NCBI RefSeq assembly: GCF_023273895.1
Contig: NZ_CP096883.1
Span: 1,612,001 to 1,676,000 of the forward strand
Reading direction: 5' to 3'
Length of the DNA stretch: 64,000 nt
DNA from: Sphingobacterium sp. PCS056
Lineage (GTDB): Bacteria; Bacteroidota; Bacteroidia; Sphingobacteriales; Sphingobacteriaceae
Part shown: positions 18,870-27,328 of the stretch, in pieces
Layout: the number at the start of each line of letters is the position of its first letter
Numbering within the stretch: the stretch's first letter is position 1
Program-made: the position numbers and the translations under genes
The notes under the pieces: generated by a model
What the model saw: the letters and a program-made list of their open reading frames with translations, nothing else
Databases searched by the model: none
What the model was told of the DNA's origin: nothing

Positions 18870-19104
18870 AAATGGGCTGTTGTTTAAGATTGTTTTTTGA
18901 TCTATTTTTGTATGATATGTTTTGAATTGGAGGTATCTGTACCAACAATAAAAATGCATACGCTACCGCAAGTTGAGATGTGATCGTCTATGATATGTGT
19001 CCATGAATATGATGATGGTTTTATGATATGGGCATGGAAAATGTTTATGCTGTCATGCAGCTTTGTTTATATCCGAGTAATTTTTGAATAATTTATATAC
19101 ACCA

Positions 19105-20202
19105 ATGATGGTAAATGATAGCACAATATTGTCTTTACTTAAGCACTCGCCTCTGGCAACGGCTATTTATGACACCTGCGATCTTCATATCGCTTATGCT
19201 AATCAGGCCATGCTAGACATGTGGCGCGCGGATGATTCTATCCTTGGTAAAACATTATGTGCATGTTTTCCAAATTTCGAAAGAGAAGGATTCAGTTCTA
19301 TTTTAAAGAATGTATGGAAGACGGGTATTACTTATCGTGGCCATGCAATGCCTGCCAATATTGTCGATGGTGATAACAAGGTAAAACGTTATTTTGATTT
19401 TGAATATCGAGCGATGGTTGATGAAAATGGACTCTGTTATGCCATCTTCCATACCGCTAGTGACGTGACTGATCAAAAACTGGCTTATCATCGAATGGAA
19501 CGGCAGAGTGAACAGCTTTCTTTTCGTAATAAATTGGATATTTTGGCTAATACACTTTCTCATGATTTGAAAAACCCATTATCTGTTTTAAAATTAGGGA
19601 ATGATTTTTTGAGTAAGAATGAAAATATTCCAGAGCCAGTAAGTAAACGATGGTATAAAAACTTTTCAGATTCAATCCAGAATATTGAATCCATTATTAA
19701 CCAAACCTTACAAATCAATACGGTAAGAGGAACTGAAAATAAGTTGGAAGAAATCGCTATGGATCAAAAAATAGCGGAATGGATCAAAGAAGTGAAAATG
19801 AATTTTCCTGATCAACAGATTGAATTCAGATTAGAAAATCTGTACGCTCTGTATGCAGATCTTGGTGCAGTCTATCAAATATTTACTAACCTTATCGGGA
19901 ATGCGGTTAAATATGCAGACAAAACCGACAAAGCTTACTTAAATATCCATAGTGAAATCATTGATCAAGGAATTGTCTACGTGCTTGAGGATAATGGTAT
20001 CGGTATTCCAGAGGATGAATTAAATAAAATTTTTCATATGCAGGTAAGGGGGAGTAACACATCGTACAGAAAGGGATCTGGTATAGGGCTATCATTGGTA
20101 AAAGACTTAATTGAATTTATGGGAGGCAATATTAATCTCTCGAGTCAACTGGGAAAAGGAACTGTAATCCGTCTGTTTTTTCCACTTTTTGAAAAAGAGT
20201 AA
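19105..20202 (+). CDS. PAS-domain sensor histidine kinase
   Basis: A soluble kinase of 365 residues from the ATG at 19105; an in-frame TTG at 19084 would add seven residues. An N-terminal PAS-like domain (about 8-125, with PLATAIYDTCDLHIAYAN) is followed by a HisKA domain with H153 in LSHDLKNPL and a HATPase_c domain (NLIGNAVKY, EDNGIGIP, GSGIGLSLVKDL). There is no membrane segment, so it senses a cytoplasmic cue. It lies 235 bases downstream of the hybrid sensor on the same strand but has no partner response regulator beside it. Confidence 0.9.
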   Translation: MMVNDSTILSLLKHSPLATAIYDTCDLHIAYANQAMLDMWRADDSILGKTLCACFPNFEREGFSSILKNVWKTGITYRGHAMPANIVDGDNKVKRYFDFEYRAMVDENGLCYAIFHTASDVTDQKLAYHRMERQSEQLSFRNKLDILANTLSHDLKNPLSVLKLGNDFLSKNENIPEPVSKRWYKNFSDSIQNIESIINQTLQINTVRGTENKLEEIAMDQKIAEWIKEVKMNFPDQQIEFRLENLYALYADLGAVYQIFTNLIGNAVKYADKTDKAYLNIHSEIIDQGIVYVLEDNGIGIPEDELNKIFHMQVRGSNTSYRKGSGIGLSLVKDLIEFMGGNINLSSQLGKGTVIRLFFPLFEKE

Positions 20203-20380
20203 CTGCGTGAAGATAGATTTATATTTTATAAATTTTTTCTGGAATAGAGTATCATAAACTGCTCTTGTATATCATTTGATTTTAATTGAAGCTTTAATAT
20301 AAGCTAATCCATGGTGCTAGGGAAGTGAAATTGCTTATTCGATTATTTTTACACATCTTGATGTGATAAAGATAGTAAAC

Positions 20381-20420
20381 AAGAGCCATCCTTATAAGTG
20401 ACGGCTCTTATTTACTTTTT
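20381..20420. terminator. terminator between convergent genes
   Basis: AAGAGCC (20381-20387) pairs with GGCTCTT (20403-20409) and is followed on the plus strand by ATTTACTTTTTT. It separates the kinase gene from the minus-strand fimbrillin gene and may work in both directions. Confidence 0.6.
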
Positions 20421-20464
20421 TACAGTTAACTAAACTAATTATTGCCAAGTTCTACACTTCTATC

Positions 20465-22285
20465 TTAGATAGGGTAAACAGGCATTGGGTTATAACTTGG
20501 TTGAGCACTTTTTGCAGCCCAAGTTGCATCACGTACGCAACGTATGTTCATCAATGGTGAGTTGATGACACTTACTGCGCCAAGAAGACCTGCGCTTAAA
20601 AGACTTGTTGTTCTATAGGCTTTATAATTACCACCTGTAGTATGTCCTAATTGATATTTCACTCCAAGATTGATAATTGGAGATCCGATTAAGTTTTCAC
20701 TTGTCCAAAATGCATTGTAACTACCGTAGGTATTTCCTAAATTAAGGGTGATCAAATTATCTAAAGCCCCTAATGTGTTCATGTAGCCATTGTAGTTAAA
20801 GCGTAATCTATTTACAGATGATGTTGCTGCTCCATATGCAGAGTTATTGCCTGCTGTAGGTGTAAGTTCTGAATAGGCTGCAGTTGCTGTTGAATTAGTT
20901 ACTCGGGCAGCTAATGCATCTTGCACAATAACTAACGCATCGATTCCGGCAACATTGGTTAGGCCAAGATCACCAAGTAATCCACCCAGCACACCTCTAG
21001 AGGTTACATTGTCCAATTGTGCACCGGTCGGTATTTTCCATAAACCAGCGGGATAAACTAAGGAACAGGCATCTACAGCAGCATTTGCGCTTGCTAACAC
21101 GCGCGGACGATGCGCACCAAACGAGAAGTAACTATTTGGATCGTTTGTTTGTGGATTGGTATGGTAGAAACGGTATGGTGTCGGATCGTTTGGTTTATAA
21201 TATAGATTTGATCTGGACCAGTTGACACCTCCATAAGTTAATGCTGATTCGGTGATACCTACTAAGAAACGGTGATTTTTGCCGCGCTCAGGTGTGATCG
21301 ATTTGCTTTGTGTAAGTGCTGTAACACCAAAGTCGCGTTCAGTATTATTATCAAGTTGAATCTTTAAATTGGATACCGCAACAGTTAAGTTTTGGGCGGT
21401 TTGGTCTGCAGTGTAGTAGTATGCAACTTTTCTGCTGGCATTGCCATCTAAATTGGTAAAATTAACCTCTGTTAATGCAGGTACACCTCCGGTCGGTGCT
21501 AATGTCAAAACGCCTGATGTCAGATTAAATGTTGCTGCTTTTGCGCTTTGTCCTGTAACTGCTATAGTTGCAGAGTTAATCGGAGCAAACATACCTAAAG
21601 TATTGATTTCAATGGCAATTCGAGCGTAAAGACGATTAAAAGTAATGCTTAAGGGAGCTGTATTGCTGTTGATGACAATGTCAGTAGCACCTGAAGTCGC
21701 ATAAAGAACATCTTTATTCTCTGGCAAAATAAGATTGTTTGAGACATCTGCATCTGGTATAGCATCAGTATTATTGTAGGACAATGCTACCCATTTGTAA
21801 GATCCATTAGGGACTTGGATAGGTGTCTCTGCTCCAGGTGTGAATTGCATAGATTTGGTGAACGTGTAGGTGCCACCGTTATTTTTATATAAATATAAGC
21901 GATATGTAGTAGTAGATGTCAGGGGCGTAGATGCGGCTTTTAATCCATTTGATGCTCTTAATCCTGCTTGAGAAAGTGTGGTCTCTCCGGCCGAGGGAAC
22001 GTTATTATCTACTGCAACAATGGCATCGAAACCCTTGGATTGAACTAATTCTACAGAATTAGAGCTGGATTTTTTGCTCGATGTGCTTCCTTTTACATCT
22101 TTTGTACTGATGTTTTCACCATCACTGATACCGGAGATGCGGACTACAAGTTGACTACTTCCTTCTGGAATTTCCTGTCCATTTTGGCTATTATCTTTGT
22201 TACAGCTAGTAACTGCTAAAGTTCCTAGTGCCAAAAAAGCGGCAAGAGCAAACTTGCTTGCTAAGTTATTATTCATTGTCTTCAT
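20465..22285 (-). CDS. fimbrillin-like (FimA/Mfa type) lipoprotein
   Basis: A 606-residue lipoprotein (lipobox ending TSC near residue 28). The region about 125-345 resembles the beta-sandwich of Bacteroidota fimbrillins, with a GSYKWVALSYNN segment, a DIVINSNTAPLSITFNRLYARIAIEI strand region and an Ala/Thr-rich core. The C-terminal 240 residues carry LVYPAGLWKIPTGAQLD and end in a conserved-looking MNIRCVRD near the terminus, which recalls FISUMP-like surface modules. It is probably a surface or pilus-type adhesin component. No other pilus gene is nearby. A 54-residue peptide gene lies 34 bases upstream in the same operon. Confidence 0.7.
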   Translation of the reverse strand: MKTMNNNLASKFALAAFLALGTLAVTSCNKDNSQNGQEIPEGSSQLVVRISGISDGENISTKDVKGSTSSKKSSSNSVELVQSKGFDAIVAVDNNVPSAGETTLSQAGLRASNGLKAASTPLTSTTTYRLYLYKNNGGTYTFTKSMQFTPGAETPIQVPNGSYKWVALSYNNTDAIPDADVSNNLILPENKDVLYATSGATDIVINSNTAPLSITFNRLYARIAIEINTLGMFAPINSATIAVTGQSAKAATFNLTSGVLTLAPTGGVPALTEVNFTNLDGNASRKVAYYYTADQTAQNLTVAVSNLKIQLDNNTERDFGVTALTQSKSITPERGKNHRFLVGITESALTYGGVNWSRSNLYYKPNDPTPYRFYHTNPQTNDPNSYFSFGAHRPRVLASANAAVDACSLVYPAGLWKIPTGAQLDNVTSRGVLGGLLGDLGLTNVAGIDALVIVQDALAARVTNSTATAAYSELTPTAGNNSAYGAATSSVNRLRFNYNGYMNTLGALDNLITLNLGNTYGSYNAFWTSENLIGSPIINLGVKYQLGHTTGGNYKAYRTTSLLSAGLLGAVSVINSPLMNIRCVRDATWAAKSAQPSYNPMPVYPI

Positions 22286-22319
22286 AATGTTAAAATTGTT
22301 AGTTAGGATAAGTTAATTC

Positions 22320-22484
22320 TTAAAAGCGATCTACCTCCCAACTACTTCCTCCTGCACCGTCTTCGTCATTAACCGTAGGGGCGCCGGGTTGTGCATTTCC
22401 TGATCCTGCAGCAATACCTTGCTCGAGCTCAATTACTAGCTCCTCAATAGTTGGAGCGATGTACATTTTTTTGTTCTTGTTCAT
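22320..22484 (-). CDS. 54-residue acidic peptide, probably co-expressed with the fimbrillin
   Basis: A short ORF with ATG at 22482-22484 and stop at 22320-22322. The product has a lysine-rich start, an APTIEELVIELEQGIAAGSG core (residues 10-29) and an acidic Gly-rich end with VNDEDGAGG and a final DRF. It has no signal peptide or membrane segment. Short ORFs of this look (APxIE..xIELEQGIAAGSG, then V-D-E-x-G) occur in front of fimbrillin-like genes in other Bacteroidota, as far as I remember, but I know of no assigned function. It lies 34 bases upstream of the fimbrillin gene on the same strand and codon use is normal, which supports it being real. Confidence 0.65.
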   Translation of the reverse strand: MNKNKKMYIAPTIEELVIELEQGIAAGSGNAQPGAPTVNDEDGAGGSSWEVDRF

Positions 22485-24025
22485 AATGTTATTATTTAAA
22501 TACTTTGTTTATACCATGTTTTATGGTTAAAATAATTTAATATATATATATTAATATCTGTTTTTATCTCTTGAATAATGAGTTAAATTCTTTTTTGATT
22601 ATTAATCAGTATTTTATGATTTATTGTGTTTTTTTTGATTAATTGTAAAAATATAATGGTGCTATTTTTTAGTTTAATTATCTATTATTAATATAAAATT
22701 AGATATCAATATAAACTTTGTGAATAATAATAGTCTTTGTAAAAGTGATATCTTGATTTTCTTAATGAAAATCTATTTCTTTTTATTTGTTATAACATTT
22801 TTTTATTTCAAAATACCTATCATATATTTATTTTTTGATAATTATTATCTGCAAATACTTTTATAATTGTATTAGTGTTATTAAAAGCAAAAATATATGT
22901 CTTTTATCAATATTCCTAGCTTTTGTTTTCAAATTAATAGAAAATTAACAATTTAAACATTGTTATTATCCCCATAGTTTATTGTTTTGAACTAAATTAT
23001 TCTTATTAACAGATAAGGTTTCAATTTTGTTTTCTGTTTTTTGTTTTTCGTGAATTTTTTATGTTTCAATATTTTCGTTATGTATTAATTTTATCCATAA
23101 GTTTAATGTGCAACTATGCTTTTTGTAATTATTTATGGTGTATGTTGTAACTTGTAATATAATTATATTCCTTTTTAGCGTTTTGATAAAAAAATCAGGG
23201 TGCTGTTGTAAAATATTTTCATTTTATTTCTGATTGCGTATGTTTAATTTTGAGTATATATTTTGTCTGAAAATTTGGTTTTGATTATTATTGTTTGATG
23301 AAAGCTAAATCGTTCTATTAATTATTGAATCCATTTTTAGAAAAATGGATTCAATAATTAAAATTTCATAAATAGTTTTTTTATTGGAGATATGAGATCA
23401 AGCATTATGTTGCTAAATCAGTTCATCTATATGGTTTATTTTTATTTATAAATTTTAGCTGTAGCTATATGTTTACAAAATATTTTATTGCATAAAATTG
23501 ATGATTTATATTAAACCAAAATTGTTTATGAAATGAATTTAATTGCTTAGTAAACTATACTTGATCAGCGGCAAAAAAATTGAATTAATACGTTATTTTA
23601 TTCTGTCTTTTAAATCGAAATTTGCATGTAAAAAGGTAAAATATCAACATCATTAATAGTCATGTGGAGATGAACGGGATGACGATAAAATTTTTAAAAA
23701 AATATCAAAATCTAGTGTGTTTGGTAACAAGTTTTAGTAAAATTGTATCTGTGGCTAACGAATTTTTCTGTAGGTCATGATTAAAATTGGTTATAAGGCG
23801 AATAGCTTCTTAATTGTAGTTGATTATTTACAAAAATTATTTATATAGGTAAGAAGCTGATGTAGCTGATAGATTATTACTTATTTTGGTGCAGTATTTC
23901 ATATTCGCTGTATTTTTTAAGGGGCCATAATAGGTTAAAAATTGAAAGTGTGGAAATTCAAATAGAAGGATGATTTCCTATAAAATTTTTAAATAACATA
24001 AAGAATATTCTCATCTACCTATATA
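22485..24025. other. AT-rich gene-poor region
   Basis: About 1.5 kb, visibly much richer in A and T than its surroundings, without an ORF I would defend. It should contain the promoter of the peptide-fimbrillin operon near its left end. Visible structures are a perfect long palindrome at 23318-23361 and a 9-bp inverted repeat AGCTTCTTA (23804-23812) with TAAGAAGCT (23850-23858). It could be decayed genes or host non-coding RNA; I cannot tell. Confidence 0.5.
23318..23361. repeat. perfect 21-bp inverted repeat with a two-base centre
   Basis: Bases 23318-23338 are exactly complementary to 23341-23361, with AG at the centre. The arm includes TGAATCCATTTTT. No T-tract follows on either strand at once, so it is not a standard terminator. 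Confidence 0.8.
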
Positions 24026-24059
24026 AGAGTACTTTTCCAAAAGAAAGTGCTCTTTTTTT
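24026..24059 (+). terminator. intrinsic terminator
   Basis: AGAGTACTTT pairs with AAAGTGCTCT (one G-T pair) over a short CCAAAAG-type loop and is followed by seven Ts. No gene on the plus strand precedes it within the AT-rich region, so it implies an unrecognised transcript coming from the left. Confidence 0.65.
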
Positions 24060-24114
24060 GTTTATGTAATTTCCCTACATTTAGGTTGTCCATCAAATTG
24101 GATATGAACCTAAA

Positions 24115-25977
24115 ATGAGCTTTCGCTATGATATAGGCCTATTGAGAGCAATTGCTGTATGCTTTGTTTTATTTTATCATTATCAAATTCCTTTTTTCGA
24201 AGGTGGTTATATAGGTGTTGATATTTTTTTCGTCATCTCTGGATTTTTGATGACCAAAATTATATTAGCAGATGTCAAAAATAAGAGCTTTTCTTATCTT
24301 GATTTTGTTTGCCGCAGAATAAAGCGAATCGTACCGGCCCAACTTTTTGTAGCGACAGTTATGCTTCTTGTGTTACCGTTATTGTATTTTGATGTTGATC
24401 TCAAAATGAATGCGAAATACATCGCAGTAAGTCTTGCATTTATTTCCAATATCTATTATGCCACACTATCGGGTGATTATTTTTCTCCGGAATATCAGGA
24501 TAATCTATTCTTGCATAGTTGGTCGCTAGCAGTAGAATGGCAATTTTATCTCCTTTATCCCGTTATTTTGTTGCTATTAAGAAGAATGTATTTTTATCGA
24601 TTTCATCGTTTTCGATATTTCATGATCGGACTTAGTATTTTATCTTTTACGGCTGGGCTGTGGTATCCCTATGCTCAATCTTGGAGTTTTTATATGATGC
24701 CTACCCGAGCTTGGGAATTTTTACTTGGGGCTCTAGGATTTTTGTATAGTCGGGAATTGCGATATGCATTCAAATCAATACTTGTTCCTATTACTGTAGG
24801 TATGCTAGGTCTTTTGTTTCTTTCGGTAATATTTTTCGATATTGGACATGCTTGGCCTTCAACCATGATCGTAATTCCGGTGATAGCGACTATGATTATA
24901 CTCGCTTTGGATATTCAATTCTCCTGGTATAAAATTCCTGCCATACAGTTTTTGGGAAAAATATCTTATTCGCTCTATTTATGGCATTGGCCGATATATG
25001 TATTATATAAAAAATACGAATTTTTGATGCAATCTCCTTATTGGATTTTTTTGGTGTTCTTTTTATCATTTTTCTTTGCAATAATATCTTATTATCTAGT
25101 GGAAAGGAATAAAAATAACCTGAGTGTGAAAAAACTGATGATAGTAGCTTTTTTTCTGATATCCAATTCGATGATTTTATTTATTTGGCCCAAAAATATG
25201 ATTTGGAATTATGTTCGCAGAATAGATTCATCATACATCCATTATTTCCAATATGAGGAATATCAGCATTTAAACCCGTGTAATTGTTATATCACTCGTA
25301 GTGACCGTTATGATAACTATGATCAACCAACCTGTCTAAAGATAGATTCGGCAAAGGAAAATATTTTGTTGATGGGTGATAGCCATGCTGCTCAACTTTC
25401 AACGGCTTTGAGAAATGTTTTGACAAAAGAACAACACTTGCTGGAAATGAGTTTAAGTTTAACTTTCCCTTTTCCAAGTCCGAAAGGTTATCAAAAGTCG
25501 GTTGATTTATGGCGCTATTTTTATCAAGAATTTTTACCTCAAAATCACGAGCATGTTCATAAGATATTTATTTCTGTGCATTGGTTGATGCATAACGATG
25601 ATGAAATGAATTATACTCCAGCAGAAATTAAGGCGGGTCTGCAACAGATTATTAATATTTTTGATCACTATGGTATAGACTATTATTTTATTGGTCAGAT
25701 CGAATATTATCGGATCCCCTATAGACAGATTGCTTTAAAAAAATTGTTCAATCCAGAAATGAATGAATACGAGTACAGTGTCGAGGAGGCAAAGGATGTA
25801 AATAATTTTATGAAGCGAATAATACCATCTGGTCATTATATAGATCTATATAAAAATAAAGAAATAGCCCATCATTCGGTTAAAGAACATATGCCTTATA
25901 TTTATGATAGGCATCATCTGACGGATTTTGGTGCAAGGGAAGTCGTTAATTACCTGACTAGACATGGATATTTGTAA
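24115..25977 (+). CDS. OafA/OatA-type acyltransferase with C-terminal SGNH domain
   Basis: A 620-residue integral membrane protein. Residues about 1-375 form the acyltransferase-3 domain with around ten membrane helices, the LRAIAVCFVLFYHYQIP start and the FFVISGFLM motif. The C-terminal part (about 410-620) is an SGNH-type hydrolase/transferase domain with GDSHAAQ (nucleophile Ser) and a DRHHLTDFGA segment holding the Asp/His pair. Such proteins move acetyl groups onto cell-surface polysaccharide or peptidoglycan outside the membrane. It stands alone but lies beside other exopolysaccharide genes. Confidence 0.92.
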   Translation: MSFRYDIGLLRAIAVCFVLFYHYQIPFFEGGYIGVDIFFVISGFLMTKIILADVKNKSFSYLDFVCRRIKRIVPAQLFVATVMLLVLPLLYFDVDLKMNAKYIAVSLAFISNIYYATLSGDYFSPEYQDNLFLHSWSLAVEWQFYLLYPVILLLLRRMYFYRFHRFRYFMIGLSILSFTAGLWYPYAQSWSFYMMPTRAWEFLLGALGFLYSRELRYAFKSILVPITVGMLGLLFLSVIFFDIGHAWPSTMIVIPVIATMIILALDIQFSWYKIPAIQFLGKISYSLYLWHWPIYVLYKKYEFLMQSPYWIFLVFFLSFFFAIISYYLVERNKNNLSVKKLMIVAFFLISNSMILFIWPKNMIWNYVRRIDSSYIHYFQYEEYQHLNPCNCYITRSDRYDNYDQPTCLKIDSAKENILLMGDSHAAQLSTALRNVLTKEQHLLEMSLSLTFPFPSPKGYQKSVDLWRYFYQEFLPQNHEHVHKIFISVHWLMHNDDEMNYTPAEIKAGLQQIINIFDHYGIDYYFIGQIEYYRIPYRQIALKKLFNPEMNEYEYSVEEAKDVNNFMKRIIPSGHYIDLYKNKEIAHHSVKEHMPYIYDRHHLTDFGAREVVNYLTRHGYL

Positions 25978-25998
25978 TTGGTACAAACATCTATAAAT

Positions 25999-26040
25999 AT
26001 GATAAAAGGCAATATTGTCAAAAACATTGCCTTTTATCAT
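25999..26040. terminator. bidirectional terminator hairpin
   Basis: ATGATAAAAGGCAAT (25999-26013) is perfectly complementary to ATTGCCTTTTATCAT (26026-26040). It separates the convergent acyltransferase and phosphatase genes. Confidence 0.75.
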
Positions 26041-26042
26041 AT

Positions 26043-26846
26043 TTATCCAGCGATAATATGCTGCCCATTTTCCGTATTAATATGATCCATTAATGTGTGA
26101 TTGAGGATGTTGCAGGATTTTAACATTTCTCTTACTGGATATTTATCAACAATGTTTTTTAAAGATTGTAAGTGCTTCTCGTGATGGAGATCTGTGCCAA
26201 CAAAATCATACATACCAGATTTGACTAATGTCATGGCAATCGCTTTTACATCTACACCATAATATCTACTAAGGGACAATAGATTTAATTGTAACAAGCA
26301 GCCTGCATCTTTTATTTGCTTATATATACCAAAATTAGTGTGATAGTAATTGTAGCGTTCGGGATGTGCTAAAATTGGTTTATATCCTAATTTCTGTATG
26401 TTTAAAATAGTTTGAAATAATGCTTTTGATTCGGATAGATAAGACATCTCTATTAAAACATAGCCTCCTGGGATCAAGGATAAATCATTGTTTTGAATAA
26501 GCATATGTAGACCGTCGTCAATCATGTGTTCGGCAGCAGCGAAAATCTCAATATCACTTCCTGCTTTTTTTAAACCTTCGCTCAAGGCGTGATGTGCGTT
26601 TCCGATCGTAAATTTGGTGTTAGGATGTACGCCATCCATAATATGGGGTGTACATATGAACTTTTTAAATCCTAAACTGTTAAGTTCCTTAATAAACCCT
26701 AATGACTGTTGCACTGAAGTACTGCCATCATCAATCCCTGGAAGTAGATGATTATGCATATCGACTTCTAGAAAATCCAACTGGGTTAACGATCTAACGG
26801 AAGTGGAATTTTTCTTTTTTGTAAATAGATTGCTAAAAAAAGCCAT
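26043..26846 (-). CDS. CpsB/YwqE-type tyrosine-protein phosphatase (PHP family)
   Basis: A 267-residue PHP-fold phosphatase. The metal site is visible as DMHNHLLPGIDDGS (H31 and H33), CTPHIM near residue 81, AHPERYNYY near residue 178 and GTDLHHEKH near residue 228. CpsB-type enzymes dephosphorylate the tyrosine kinase that controls polysaccharide chain length and export. The matching Wzc-type kinase and polymerisation genes are not in this window, so the gene is separated from its usual partners. It is divergent from the CapD-like gene at 27329. Confidence 0.9.
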   Translation of the reverse strand: MAFFSNLFTKKKNSTSVRSLTQLDFLEVDMHNHLLPGIDDGSTSVQQSLGFIKELNSLGFKKFICTPHIMDGVHPNTKFTIGNAHHALSEGLKKAGSDIEIFAAAEHMIDDGLHMLIQNNDLSLIPGGYVLIEMSYLSESKALFQTILNIQKLGYKPILAHPERYNYYHTNFGIYKQIKDAGCLLQLNLLSLSRYYGVDVKAIAMTLVKSGMYDFVGTDLHHEKHLQSLKNIVDKYPVREMLKSCNILNHTLMDHINTENGQHIIAG

Positions 26847-27328
26847 TTTTTGATACTAGTAATTGTTTTTCAATAATGTTGATTTAATGCTATTGATAGT
26901 CGTCGTGTATAATTTAAAATAAATGTTAATTGTCGGCGATCATGTGTTATTACCACAACATTTTTTTTCATTTCTATTATTGGCTATGTCAAACAACATG
27001 CCAAATTTTTTGTAATTCATTTCTTTGTAGCCTTTGTAATATCAGTTCAACTGTTTGAAAAATAGTTGTATTTAGTCTTATTTCTTTGAGAATTATGATG
27101 TATTGTAAGATTGTTGTTATTTAATCATAATCGAGATGATTTCTGATAGGGGTCTTTGGTTAAATTACTAATTAATAATATTTTATCAAGTGATGTTTAA
27201 ATTGTCAAATTTTAATTATCTTAGTATATATCAATTAACATAAAAAAGCATGTGACCTAAAATGTTTCCATGTGTTATGTGATGAACTAACCAGTGCTAA
27301 GAACAGAGTATAAATTAATAATTAGGTT
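26847..27328. other. divergent intergenic region of two exopolysaccharide genes
   Basis: These 482 AT-rich bases lie between the phosphatase and the CapD-like gene, which face away from each other, so they must hold both promoters. I could not pick out convincing TAnnTTTG boxes at good spacing, and I see no ORF. Confidence 0.5.

Noticed and set aside
23670..23780. 36-residue ORF in the AT-rich gap
   Set aside because: It has a GGAG just before an ATG, but composition is that of the AT-rich background and there is no family resemblance; it could be chance.
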